Source: Nyssa sinensis (lineage: Eukaryota > Streptophyta > Magnoliopsida > Cornales > Nyssaceae). Taken from it: DNA of 64,000 nt. Positions 26,889 through 39,400 of this stretch are shown here, in pieces; the first letter of the stretch is position 1, and the number at the start of each line of letters is the position of its first letter. Location: NCBI GenBank assembly GCA_008638375.1, contig CM018036.1:3136001-3200000 (forward strand), in the 5' to 3' direction. Both the position numbers and the translations under genes were made by a program. Below the pieces are notes generated by a model. It was not told the origin of the DNA and did not search any database. It was given only the letters and a program-made list of their open reading frames with translations.

Positions 26889-26897
26889 ATATAAATA
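26889..26897 (+). promoter_or_regulatory. TATA box of the CYSTM gene
   Basis: TATATAAAT lies about 95 bp before the ATG at 26988, with a short leader between. Confidence 0.6.
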
Positions 26898-26987
26898 AAG
26901 AGCAGCTATTTTCCTCTTTGCCTACAACCCAAAAAAGAGAAATTTAAAGGTGAAGCCAAACACTCCTTCTTCTTAGTTCAGCCAAAT

Positions 26988-27647
26988 ATGGATGCACCAG
27001 GCTCTCAAGACATGTCATACCAAGAACACATCAAACATCGGCACGAGGAGAAAGGCTGCCTCTATGCTTGGTCTGTACTTCTTTCATTCCCTCACTTCTT
27101 CTCTTCTTTTTATTATTGGATAAATTAGACTTCTCTAACAATTAAATTTCTGAAATTATACTATCTCCCTATTTTTATTGAAAAGCCACAATAGCCCTTC
27201 CAATTAATTTTTTTTCCAAAACGGTCCCTTTCATGTTTTTTTACATTTTTTTAATTTTAACCAATTCTTTCTAACTTTTTTCAAATTTTATATAAAAAAA
27301 AAAAAATTAAGGTTTTAATCAATATTTACTTGAAAATAAAATAAATGGCTAAAATTGAAAATTGTAAAATATATATAAGGTGCAATTATGTCATTTTAAA
27401 AAATGAGTAGAGGATATTTGTAATTTATCAGGTCACAACACTGGTCAGTATAATTGTTAAAAATATTAAAAAATGTCAATGTAATTTATCCTTTATTCTT
27501 TTTCATTATTTGTATTCAAATCAAAATATGGAGTTTCTTAGGTGCTTTGTGACGTTTTGGTGCAGTTTATTTGCACTTTGTTGCTGCTTCTGTTGCTTCG
27601 AGACTTGTGAGTGCTGTTTGGACATTCTCTGCTGTAATTGCGGCTGA
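26988..27647 (+). CDS. Small cysteine-rich transmembrane (CYSTM-type) protein, 2 exons
   Basis: Exon 1 is 26988-27070 and exon 2 is 27566-27647, with GT-AG borders; together they encode 54 residues. The N-terminal half is hydrophilic ([20 protein letters not shown], then EKGC). The C-terminal half is a run of cysteines, leucines and phenylalanines ([20 protein letters not shown] and on to the final CCNCG). This is the layout of the CYSTM family of small tail-anchored membrane proteins, often stress-induced. The intron splits a cysteine codon and is mostly filled by a MITE-like element. The 3' exon alone is too short to show as a long frame, so the gene is easily missed. No lesion is seen. Exact function is unknown. 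Confidence 0.85.
27118..27491. mobile_element. MITE-like TIR element in the CYSTM intron, copy 2
   Basis: Starts GGATAAATTAGACTTCTC and ends with the near-inverse ATGTCAATGTAATTTATCC, like the element at 15212-15669. It makes up about three quarters of the 495-bp intron and spares both splice sites. Confidence 0.6.
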
Positions 27648-29413
27648 ATTTAAATTTAATAGAGGCACTGTGATGCGCCATGCATTTATCCCTCACCATC
27701 TCTTATTATTTGTTCTCCTTTTCAGTGCCTTGAGTGAATTTAAATGGCAGTGAATGTGGAACTCATGAGTGGTTAGTGTGTGCATGTAAAATTGGTATCA
27801 TATCAAATAATTGCCTTCACCCTCCTTTTTTTTTGTGAACTCCTTACCCTGTTTTACTTCTTCTAGAAACATGTGTGTGTGTGTGTGTGTGTGTGTGTAG
27901 ACACCTAAAAGTTAAATAGAAAAAAAAAAATGGCATCATAGGATATAAAAAGATTCAACAGTAAAAGTGGACCTTAGCGTAGTAGTAAGGTATCTGCGTT
28001 GTGATTTAAAGGACCTTCTCCAGCACTCCAAAAACTGACTGAGGGTGACAAAGTGCCTCTGACCTAGAAAGGAACAGATAATTCAATTGCCGAGCTGCTT
28101 CACAATTTTTGGCCTATAGAGTAATAATAGCAACCAGCAACCAAATCTGTTGTCGTGAAGCCATTACCTTGAGGTAAGAATCCTATCGAGAATATATCAA
28201 AAACTCAAGAAGGTCATGAAATTATATCACAATCATACTTGCAGGAACAGCCAAATCAATTAAATTCACAACAAGCTCTTGATTTTTTGGTATAAATAAG
28301 AATACAAGGATGAGATTTGGGTAATAAATATGAACAGTAGAATAAGAAGATGATCAGAAATGGAAGCCGTTAGGTGCATGATTTCTGTGAAAGGAATACA
28401 CTCTGACCAAAGCAAAAGCTAGCAATTGCTCAATCCAATCTTCCACAAATAAATGACAACCTTAACTAAACCCAAACCCAGTTGATGAAGGATAAATGAC
28501 ACCAAATTTTTCCATTAACATGAAGAATATTATTGAAATCCCAAGCCATACAATCCAACAATTGAAGCTATAGAAGATAATTTAGTGCTAAGATCAGCTT
28601 GCAAGGCTGGCTGATGATAGTTCAGTCCAAACCAAAGTTTCATGATGTATGTTTTGTTTCACATAATCTGATGCATAGTACAGCTACCCATTCAGAACTA
28701 ATAAGCATTTCAACTACACATTGCATCAAAATCATTGATGTGAGCTGAATATGACAAGAACAAAACAGATCTAAAGGTACTTAGAGAGATTATCGTGGAT
28801 ACTTTCCACCACGAGGCTACTTGACCAATAGGCGAGTGCACACGTACATTGTGGAAAAACATTGGGACCAGGATTCTCTTCAGTATAGTTGTTTCCCGAT
28901 TTCCCTCAATGGGCCCTTAAATGTATGTCGCATCATGTATTTGCTATCAAATAATTAATGAACAGATGATGTGATGTACATCCAAGACATCATTGAAGGA
29001 AATTAGGGGCTCATTACTGGAGAGGAGCCGTATCTGCTTTTGCTATGCTTGCTGAATAACGAGGTCAATCCTATCTAGAATAAAATCAACGTCTCAATAA
29101 TTGATGCTTATGAGAGGACAAAAATTCATCAATTAATAGAATTATCAAGTTACTGTACATTTTAGCTTTCCCTCCCTAATTGCTGGGTTGATGGGAGGTA
29201 GCCCTCTCCTTACCCCAAAACCCCTCGGTCCTGTTGAAGGCTGGTTCCAAGTCCGCCTAGTCAGGTTTCTTACATCTAGGTACAACTTCCAGTATAAATA
29301 GCTTGTATATGACTATTTTTCTCATTGATGATCCCTTTATTAATGCATGACGTCTTCTGCAAGAATAAAAAAAAATGTGCCTCACCGTGACCTTCCATCT
29401 GAATCATTTTTAA
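27648..29413. other. Spacer between the CYSTM gene and GLYK
   Basis: Holds the CYSTM 3' region, a (GT)n tract at about 27872-27898, a block at about 27967-28010 that weakly resembles a tRNA-like SINE head, a foldback element at 28860-29045 and the GLYK 3' region. No gene is seen. Confidence 0.55.
28860..29045. mobile_element. Foldback MITE-like element with long imperfect arms
   Basis: The left half (TTCTCTTCAGTA, TTTCCCTCAATG, ATGTATGTCGCATCATGT) reappears inverted in the right half (ACATGATGTG-like, CATTGAAGGAAA, TACTGGAGAGGAG). The arms are about 75-85 bp around a short AT-rich centre, with no coding capacity. Family not assigned. Confidence 0.6.
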
Positions 29414-32400
29414 CTAGTTTCCAAGGATGGGATTCCTTCCTTCATCAATTTCAATGACAAGGAGACGCTCTGGATCTGACCCTTTTGGTCCTTCTGAGTA
29501 GAGTGCAGGGAGGTAAGCATTGTATGCCGGCAAGTATCGTGAAACAAAATCCATAACCTACATACAAGCCCCAGAAAAAAAAAACCAATTTCAAAATTTG
29601 GAATCTACTGCAGGTCCTCCTGAGACCCCAAGTTGAAGGGACATTCAATGAGATTAAACATAGATAAGCCCACCTCCTCATCAGACATCCCAGGTTTTCC
29701 GTCCGCCCTCATGGCAATCTCCGCCTGCATACTCCCCCACATGACTTAGTAACACAAGTATTGCAAGGAGTAAGAATTTTTTGAAAGCAAAGTGCATCAA
29801 GTATCTTAACATAATGACCAACCTGCAATCGCCACTGGTAGACACAACTTGGGTCTTTAATTTTGATAACTATCCATGCTTTTATGAACTTATCCCATGC
29901 ATCATAATAAGCTTCTAAATTTTTATTCACTGTCTCCAGCTGTAAAATTAGGCTCCAACTTGAGCTAAATGCCCCCACCAGACCAACATAATAAAATAAT
30001 GAATCTGCAAAAACATAAAACCAAACATGCCCCTAGATCTGATTTGAGTGCTCTAACCTGTGGATCAACAGCTTTGACAACTTCAACTGGAATGGGTTTA
30101 AAACCAAGCATCCAACCCTCAAACAGAACAACCTAATCGATCACCAAAAGAACATATAAGTGAAGAGGAGAAACATCCGTTTTATAACGGATATTGGAGT
30201 AGAGCTAAAATTAACCTGAACCTACAAAGCTAACCATACCACCCAATCTAACCTGGGTTTGGCACCCAAGCCAATTGGTCTACAACCAACCAAATAGTTC
30301 AAAATTATTGTCACTGCTTTTCACATCATTTGATTTTAAATATATAAAATGGTTATTTTGATATAACCTGGATCACAGCATATAAGTGTCAGAGGCATAG
30401 TTTTGTACCCAACCAAATCCAACCCAAACCTAACCCTAACCCTAACCCTAACCCAATGATTGCCAACTCAAAATTGAAGATCTTCCTACCGTTAGAGGCC
30501 CTTCAACCTCTGGCCACGTTGAAGGATCAGATCTATCGCCCCTACCATTATATGCAGACTGCATAAGAGAACAATTATCATAAGCAACCTAGAACCCACA
30601 AGATGATTAAGAATCAAGTAAATTTGATAGTGTTGTGTGCTTACTTTATCATATCGAGGTAGCTTCATCTTCACACCTGAAGAGCTATGTATAATTCAGT
30701 TTCTACTTAGAATTATAATCTACCTGAAAATAGATAAGCAAAAATGTGAAGTGAATGAGAGAAACCTCTCACCTTCTTTAGTTAATTTGCCTATAGTTGT
30801 CAATGTTTCAACGGACAATGAAAGATCATGGCTTCCAGCATTTCCACGTAACTGGGGATGCAGAAACAATCTTCAATTATCAAGTTATAAAAAAGTACTA
30901 CCAACTGTATCGAGCAGAAATATTTTTAAAAGTTTGCATGATTGCTACCTCTAAAAGTGCATTCCCTGGATTATTTTCTCTCAGTTTTGCCTAAAATCAA
31001 ATTACAACTGCATCAGAAAAAGAAAACACAAAGAAGAGGAAGGGAAGCAAGAGCCAAAGACTCCCTCAAACATTACCTGATCCTCCGCGGTTAAATAGAA
31101 ATCATCTATGGAGATGGTTGCACACTTCCTGCGATTTAACGTGTCAACAGTCACAAATTTCCTTTGTTTTCTTATAATTTCATTCAACAAATGAAAAGAT
31201 TTCTTGTATCCAACAAATATCAACATTTTGCAATCTACCTCCCAGTGATCCGGAAAAGATAATCTAGTGCGAAGACAAGCGTAGTCTTTCCACAACCTTG
31301 TGGTGCACTAAAACCAATCTACATCACAAAAAGATGCCAACTAATTAGCGCTTTCTCTTGTTTTCTTGGGACCTGTATAACACTGTCCAATGATTATATA
31401 TACACCTCAAGGAAGTGGAATAACACTTGAGCGACTGAAGTCTAAAACAGAAGGCAAAAGGAACAGACGAGGGATGTATTGAATATTTTTGATATACCAT
31501 TAAAGGAGGGATATCTTCTTCATCTTTAAATGTGGACATGTGATGAGAAATTTGCTGTTCACACCACAAGAAGACCGGTATGTAGTAGTGATAAAACCGA
31601 GCTTTCTGAGGTATTGTCAGGTACAGTTCATTGACCTGAAACAATCTACATAAGCGTAATCCATATTCTAACCACTTATCAATGGACTCGGACACCATCT
31701 CTGGGGTCAGACCCAATTTATTTATAAGGGGGCCAGAGCATATAAATTCAAAAAGGTCCTGGATAGAGGAAACTTCTGCAGGAGTTGTGGGAAAGACTGA
31801 ATATAATGGGCCCTGCCTCCTTCCATTGTTAGTGACAGTATCGTGACATGTAGAATCGTCTTGCATCCATGAACATCCACTGCCTGTATGAAAATTTTCA
31901 GAATATAGAATAAGAAAAGAGAGAATCCAAGACCAGCGTCAACAGTACTTTTAATTGTGCTTACAGTGACTAATAATTCAATATGAGATACAAAATGCAC
32001 TACAAATATCAAGCAGACAAAACAATCAACGTTAGTGAAAAGCTCTAGCATTCTATAGTGTAAATTCAATAGGGCCATATGAATTATTAGGAGTGCATGA
32101 CCACATTTTAAGAATCAGTACACAATTCACTACTACAAGAATCTTGACCGTTTGAATTCCACTAAATATACATGTATTTTGTTTTATTTATGGGTAGCTG
32201 AAAAACAGCCTTGAAAAACCTTAGAAGTAGAAAACTAATCGCCAATAATCATTACGTGTCTTGTGACTGTGATGCTGACAATAAAATAGGGGCATAGTGT
32301 ATTGCAAAAAGAGTCAACATCCTACAAAAACGAAAAGAAAAAAAACAATTATCAAAGACCATTCCATGTATTGCTTATTTGCTTGACCACTACCAAGAAT

Positions 32401-33689
32401 TCATGGTAGCAGAGGCACAGGTTACATCATAAAAAGTTAAAAGATCCGATGAAAATGGAACGTAAAAACTTTTTATTTTTTTTAAATTCAATCAGTTTCA
32501 CATACAAAAGGAGAATATCTGAAACAGATCGTGTGGGAAAGGACATTGCTTTCCCTGATAAATTTCTTCTTCCATTAACGAATTTGTTATGCATGTGAGA
32601 AGCAAGAATAATGTGATTGAATAAAGCAAAACAGAAAATAGTACACTGTACTGTAGAAATAATAACACAATTGCCAAACAAATCCTATTACATGGAATTT
32701 GTACAGCACCTATAATATACATTTTCATACCTTCATTTGGTGCCAAGAGAACAGAGAAAAAAAGAACCTAATATTTGAATCTCGTGTACTATATTATTTA
32801 GAATTTGTACTGCACCTATAATATACATTTTCATACCTTCATTTGGTGCCAAGAGAACAGAGAAAAAAAAGAACATAATATTTGAATCTCATGTTCTATA
32901 TTATTTGGCTTTCCAAGAAAAAAACATGATCTCCCTCAACTAAGCCAAAAATGTTGTTGTTGAATCCTTAGTTTTTCCTCTCTTTTTTGGGGGTATATAT
33001 AAGAACATCAAAAGGATCAAAACCAAGCCTTTTTGGATAGAGGGGATGTCCCCAGTGGCCATCTTGAATGGCCGCATGGGGACCCTTTTAGGCTACAGTT
33101 AAACAACCGGGGTCCCCAAATTGAGAAATATAATATAAAGAATTTAAATCTCTTTTCGTTTCCTATACTTTCTATGCAGCCAAACAGAGTTATGTAGGGG
33201 GAAAAGCTAAGAAAAAACTATAATGGACCCCTCAAAGAAAATGAAATTTTTTCATTTTTAATGAATTACTAGAATCTTCGTATGCCAAGCTTAATTCTGG
33301 TCTTCTACTGACAAACATAATAGACAATTAAATTAAAAAATATGATCAGCATCACAATAAGTTTAACAGAAACGTAATAATTAAAATTCGAAGAGATACT
33401 GAACGAAACAAACAAAATCACTAAATAAATTGTGAAATGAACCGAAATGAAAATCGAATTGCATGTAATTGAGACGTCGAGAGTAAGAGATGACATCTCG
33501 TTACCTGAATTTGAGGATTGGAGGAGCATTTTAGAAGGCGTAGTAGCGGCAAGGTTCGATTTCGCTATTGTTTTAGAGAGAGAAAGAGACGAAACGGTGG
33601 ACAATTGATTAGGGCTATATATATTATAATATTTATTACCATGATTACTAACATTCTGTAGAGAGAGTGAAGTAGCCGCCTTCAGCCAT
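29414..33689 (-). CDS. GLYK: D-glycerate 3-kinase, chloroplastic (12 exons)
   Basis: Phosphorylates D-glycerate to 3-phosphoglycerate in the chloroplast, the last step of photorespiration. Exons on the minus strand: 33505-33689, 31498-31883, 31239-31318, 31077-31128, 30949-30990, 30773-30851, 30645-30676, 30490-30558, 30058-30132, 29823-29939, 29674-29724, 29414-29557; all borders are GT-AG and phases agree. Exon 3 carries the P-loop IGFSAPQGCGKTT; then come ATISIDDFYLT, LRGNAGSHD, MKLPRYDKSAYNGRGDRSDP, VVLFEGWMLGFKP and MRADGKPGMSDEEVMDFVSR. The N-terminus is Ser/Thr-rich and basic like a transit peptide, but its frame has no ATG. Dropping one C from 33679-33680 links it to the ATG at 33687-33689 (MAEAATSLSLQN) and gives 436 residues. 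Otherwise the first in-frame ATG is at MLLQSSNSG near the end of exon 1. Confidence 0.95.
30428..30454. repeat. Telomere-like CCCTAA hexamers in a GLYK intron
   Basis: About four units of AACCCT in tandem sit in the intron between exons 8 and 9, inside a wider AACCC-rich stretch. The hexamer is TTAGGG on the complementary strand, not the usual plant TTTAGGG heptamer. It is probably local drift of the AACCCA-rich sequence. Confidence 0.7.
32690..32908. repeat. 105-bp tandem duplication in GLYK intron 1
   Basis: The block GAATTTGTAC(A/T)GCACCT through TTTGAATCTC(G/A)TGT...TATATTATTT occurs twice back to back with about five differences. Confidence 0.9.
33048..33083. repeat. GC-rich hairpin in GLYK intron 1
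   Basis: GTCCCCAGTGGCCAT can pair with ATGGCCGCATGGGGAC around a 5-base loop with one mismatch or bulge. It is followed by GGGGTCCCC at about 33111. The composition stands out in an AT-rich intron. Confidence 0.6.
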
Positions 33690-36417
33690 GGCTTTCGCTG
33701 GCTGGGATAAAATATTCAAAACCGCCATCGTCATCTCTCTCACTCTCTCTATCTGTATCGCTCACTCGCTCTAATCGCGCGCAAATCTTATGATCGTTCT
33801 GGCAGTTCTGCTTCGGATAGGACCAAAGCTTACTAACTGCCACCGCAGCGAAAGTACAAATATACGCTGGGACCTCGCTCTTATTCTCCAATATATCGAG
33901 CCACGTCAGCATGTAAAGATTGGAAATCCATGGACATGAGTTTGGGAATTGGGTAAGTGGGCCATTGGTTTACAACTAAATTATGGGGGTTGTGTGGGTG
34001 TGTATATATATAACATTATTTTTAAAATAGTTAATTATGTAAATACAATTATAATTATAATTAAGAGCGGAAGTTTGAAAAAAATTAAGGTGAGGTAGGT
34101 CTGAGTTTTAGGATAAAAAATAAGAGAAATAATTAGTAAAAATTAGGTCAAGTACATATTTTGAAAAATAGACTATAATTTAAAATAAGAAGCGAGAAAA
34201 ATTATTAAAAAAAATTAAATTAGGTCTAAATTTTAAAGTAAATTAGTTTAAAAATAATTAAAGTTTTATTTGTATAAATTCTTTTTAAAAAAATTTGAAG
34301 GAGAGTAAAGCCTGGCCAAGTCTCCGGATAGATTTGCCCATGATTATAATTAATATTAAAAATAGTAATAATTGATGTAATTAATCTTAGTTATTAATTG
34401 AAATTGATGTAATTAATCTTAGTTATTAATTGACCGTATCTTGTCTCCTTACGGAGGGGTCATAGTTTTAAACTTTTCTTATTAAGAATGTATGGTATTA
34501 TATTATAATTTATATCTAATTTCAGGATTAAAGTTTTATTCAAAATGTTTATAAATAAATATTTTTTTGATTGGCCAAAAAAAGGCTATTAATTGCATGT
34601 GCTTTTCACACATTCATTTGACCGTTGCATATAAAATTCTTAAACAATTAGGGTTGTCCAAAATTTCTTTTAATTTGACTTATAATACAGTTCTTAATAT
34701 AAAAAAATCAGGACCTCAATCCTATCCAAGTGATGCAAGTATCCACCTAATGTAATTAGTATGAGTTCAATTTCTCTTCCTACATTGTTATACCCAACAA
34801 AAAAAAAAACTTACTCCCTCCGTCCCAAAATGAAAGTCCCATTTAGGAATTCTAACTTTTTAAGAAGTATTATTTTGAAACTATTTAAATTTTTCATATT
34901 GCTCTCATTTAATTATCAATCGTGTTCACATTAAGTGTGATAAAAAGTAGTTTTGAAAATTCATATATTAAAAGTATGTTAACTTTTCAAATAGAATAAA
35001 GGACTCTTCAAATGAAATAAAAGACTCTTAAAATGGAACGGAAGAAGTATCAAAAATCAAGTCTTTATGACCCTCCAAAAATTAGAAAAATTATTTGATG
35101 AGTTCATCATATGATGGCCTCTATGATTTTAATATTTTGTAAAATTCATGTAAAATATTTTGTGAAGTCCAGGTAAAATCTACTGTGTTACTAAAATTAT
35201 AAAAATTATTACATGCATACGATGGGTTGGTGAAATAATTTATCCTCCAATCAACCCCTCAAATTGGGAAGGAAAATACTAAGTTGTTAATTAATCTTTG
35301 AATTGTTTAACAGTTATCCTAAATTTGATCAATCCCATAAAGGGAGGTTTGGGCATGCACATGTTTGTCATATACAGATAACATATAGAAATGCAATCAA
35401 TGTTATCAATCACATTAAGTTCCATTGTATATTGAGTTCAGTGGTGGGTACTACTCATGACTAAAATTTTGAGTGTGAAAAAAAAAGATCATCAACTCCA
35501 TAGACTGTAATCCTAATTTTGAGTGAACTAAAATTACCCAAAAAAAAAAAAATTTGAACCAACCATAAAAAATCTATTTCTTTCTCACTCTTCGCCTGTC
35601 ATAAATTTTGGCCAGGCCAAGCCAAGCCATCTTAAATACTTATAAAGTCTTATCCTAATTATTGGGAATCAGCTATATAAATCTAGTCACGCCATTATAA
35701 TCTATTTAAGATTATTTCCATAATTAGACCACACAAATTTTAAGATAAGTGTTCTTAATCCTGTTACTGTAAAGATTAATTCAGCTTGTGTTCAATGAAA
35801 ATATAGCTATACATACATTTACAAGAGAGTGATTGGTTTCATACAGAACTCACAATAAAACATATCCATGAAGGTTCCAAATTTCAGTAATGCAATAATA
35901 GTTGGAAAAAACACTACAAAGAAGATTTAGCAGAACAAACAGGGAAGAGACAGCAGCTACAAATGAAAAGAAGAAAAAAGACATTTAGGTAATTGAGGTG
36001 TCTCTAACAAATGTTACATTCAGATAATTACATCCTCTCTTGCCCACTTGCTTATTAACAATTAATTAGTTTTCTCTGTCAAATGACAAGCTAGTTTACA
36101 AGGACAAGATAAAATACTAGCCATTAAAGACAAATTAATTCATGCTTCGCAGAAGAAACCTCCCTAGATCATGGATGCAACATTGTAGAGGTTTGGAAGA
36201 ACCAAACCTCAATGAAAGTCAGAAAAAATTATGAACAGAGAATTGAAAATGGATGAAAATTGGAAGAAAGGGATATGAATGAAGGCAAAGGTTTAAGATT
36301 AGACATCAGGTACAACGTCAAGGAGGAGGCGCCAAAGTCCACGGGAAACTCCCATGTGGTGAGTCGAAGTATCTATATCTGTTAGCACTCCATTGTCATT
36401 ATGATAAATCAGCCATT
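33690..36417. other. Spacer between GLYK and the cyclin gene
   Basis: Holds the probable GLYK leader and promoter (to about 34000), AT-rich sequence, a Stowaway MITE at 34813-35049, and the 3' region of the cyclin gene from about 35800. Frames at 33682-33912 and 34567-34755 show no family features. Confidence 0.6.
34813..35049. mobile_element. Stowaway (Tc1/mariner) MITE
   Basis: Begins ACTCCCTCCGTCCCAAAATG, the hallmark Stowaway terminus, and ends with the matching inverse ATGGAACGGAAGAAGT, both flanked by TA. It is about 237 bp with an AT-rich, non-coding interior. Confidence 0.85.
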
Positions 36418-39400
36418 TTATGTTCGAAAAAGTGTTTGGAGAAGTTCGGGGGAAGACAAAGCCGCTACACATTTAAACTGCCATTACAGAAACAGCCTCA
36501 TTAGAGACCAAGTAGGAGATGCCAAAACAAATAAAATACTATGCAAGTTCCAAGTTGTATGATTTCATATAGCATAGACACTAAGATCTTCTAAATTATG
36601 AAATGTAAACAAAATTAAGAATAATTTCCTTCTCCACTATGCTATCCTAGTTCTTACCTTATCTTGCCTGTACTTCGCACGTATAGCATTCAGAGGGCAG
36701 CCGCTGGTATTCAACTGCAAATCTTGTAATGCTAGAACTGTGGTTTTCAGATCTGATGGTTTGTAATTGGTATAGTGTTCCAGTGTTGGATTCTGCCAGA
36801 AATTTAAAAAAGGTCAAACTCCACAATAGCAGGATCTGAAAGGAGCAGAAATAATGAAAAAAGGAGCAAGAATGCAAACCCATGGGTGGCTCGACTGATC
36901 CAACATCCATCTGGCAAGAAATACAGCTGATGCAGCAATGATGGAAGGAATGAATTTCAAAAACCCAGTAGTCAACCAATGTCAGTTCTGCTAGATAATC
37001 GGCCAAGAATTCCAATTCAAGACTGGGGGTCTGTAAATTTGAAATTAGCATAAACTTTGGGTTGCCTGAGCCTAAGTAATGATCTAGACCAACTATATTA
37101 CCTTGTAAGAAGCTTGTGCTGCTCGTAGGAATCTCCTGTAAACAACAATATATACATGAGAAAAGTGCATTTAAAGTGTAAGAGACTGATCAGAGACTAC
37201 CAGGAACGAAGACGTCGGTAATTAGATGAGCTGAAGTACCTAAGAAAAGTTTTTGCAGTGGGCGCTGAAAGTTGAAAGCCCAAATAGTTCAGAACTTGAC
37301 TCTCCATTGCCAGTACCTGCCAGTTTACTTTGATGAGCAATTTTGGAAAAAGAAAATAATCATGAAGAACATAAAATAGTTTTTAAAAAATAAAAATAAT
37401 AGAGGACTGCAGGGAATTTTGGTAAAGCCAAAAAACTTCTCATTTTGGAGCATTCTGTTTTCCACTTGCACGCAAACTGAATGTTCAAGGGACTAACTAG
37501 TAAGCAAGTGCCCTCCCTTAACTTTTGTTTGCATTTTACTAGATGAATATTAGCACAAAGTTCCAGTCTCTGAAGTAGGCCTGTCAGGGAATCAGATCAT
37601 GGTAGGAGTCTGATTCAAATCCATGGAAAAAAATCAATGCAAAATATTTTGATCTAATTTCACACATCTAGGTAGGTTTTATTTCATATATCTAGTTTTA
37701 CATAGAAGGATTATACTGTAGGAATAAATAAAGAACACACTTAGTGAATTGAGAAAAGGTCAAACTTCCCCATGGAACAAGATCTAATCATTCTATCATG
37801 CTTTGCTTGGGAGAAAGGAAAAGGTGTTTCCATGGCACTTCATTTGGAAAACCCACATTCTAAAAAAAAAAGTGGACTTTCTTTTGTTTGTCTGCAGCTT
37901 GGAATGTGATCCTTGCAACGGATAATATGAAGAAAAGGGGTTTTAATTTTCTTAGTCCGTGTTGTGTGTGTATGAGAGAGGAGGAAACGGTCGAGCATCT
38001 TCTTGTGCATTGTTCAGTAACTTGTGATATGTGGAAATTGGTTTTATCTCTTTTTGGCTATAGGTGGGTGATGCCGGCCACCTATGAGGGAGGTTTTCTT
38101 GTCTTGGAGATGTAGCCTGATGAAAAAATATTTGAGCAGGAATGTGAAGGATAGTGCGTTTATGTCTAGTTTGGTGCATTTGGAAAGAGAAAAATCAGAG
38201 GATTTTTTAAGACAAGAGACTCCTGTATGAAAATTAAAGGATTATTCTTTGAGATTATGGCTTTTTTGGTGTAATGGGGAATATCTTCTATATTTAGATA
38301 CTATTATAGATTTTTGGGGGGAGCTAAGGACCTTATTTTTTTTCTAACCTCTCTCTTTTTTTGGTACATGGGTTAGCCCTCGAGCACCTTGTTTATAATA
38401 CAATTTACTTTACCGATCAAAAAACTAAGGCATTATTAGGGAAGTCGATATGGGGGCCACTGTGAATGGAGGTGGTCTCTACAAACTATGGGTGTGAATT
38501 TGGGGGGTGATTTTTGAAGGAGGTGATGGGTTCCTACAGTTGTGGGGTGTGGAAACTGGTTAGGAGGAAGGTAGATAATTTCAAAAGTTAGTGCAGCTTG
38601 AGTTGGAGGAGGGTGTTAGGGTGAGGCTTTGGGAAGATACTTGGTGTTGTGACATGCCTTTGAAAAGTAGGTTTCTCAACATATTCAATTTGGTATGTAA
38701 CAAGCAAGCTTGTGTTGCGGATTGCATAGACTCAGTAGGGGAGATCTTGTATGGAGTCCGAGCTTCCTGGAGACATTTTTTGATTGGGAGAAGGGAGAGG
38801 TAGAGGAACTCCAGTATTTTGTTGAGTAGATTCAAAGTGTAGGTTGGTTAGGAGGATGTAGTCGTTTGAATTGTGAATAGTTCCAAAAAGTTTAACAGTC
38901 CAGTCTTTACTACAAGGCAACGGAGGGTTGAATCGAGCACACTTTTCCCTGGAAGGTTACTATGGAAATCAAAGGTGCCTTCTAAATTCGCATTTTTTGC
39001 TTGGACGACGACTTGGAATGCTACTTTGACCACTGGATAATCTTCGATGGAGGGGTTTTCAATTGGCTAGAACATGTATCATTGAGCAAGTGTGAAGCAA
39101 AAACAGTGGACCACCGTCTTATCAACTGTAAGGTGGCTAGAGACTCTTGGATCTTAATTTTCTCTTTGTTTCTTTTGAGATGAGTTTTGCAGGCCACATT
39201 TGAGGAGTTGTTATTGAGTTGGAGGTGCAGTAAGTCAAAGAGGGAGTCTCGGATAGCTTGGAGGATGGCTCCCTTGTGCTTGGCATGATGTTTATGGATG
39301 GAACGAAATAGGAGAATATTTGAAGGCCTAAGAGGAGTACCTAGATTCTTTTGTAGAGTTTTTAGGGGATCTTAGGTTTTAATTTTTGTCCCCATCCCCC

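Noticed and set aside
27967..28010. tRNA gene
   Set aside because: The start resembles a tRNA 5' half, but no matching anticodon arm, B box or closing stem was found.
30428..30454. Interstitial telomere or chromosome-fusion scar
   Set aside because: Only about four hexamers, within an AACCC-rich stretch inside an intron of an intact gene; too short for that claim.
33682..33912. 76-codon minus-strand frame upstream of GLYK
   Set aside because: Low-complexity R/E/D tail from a GAGA-rich leader; best read as 5' flank of GLYK.
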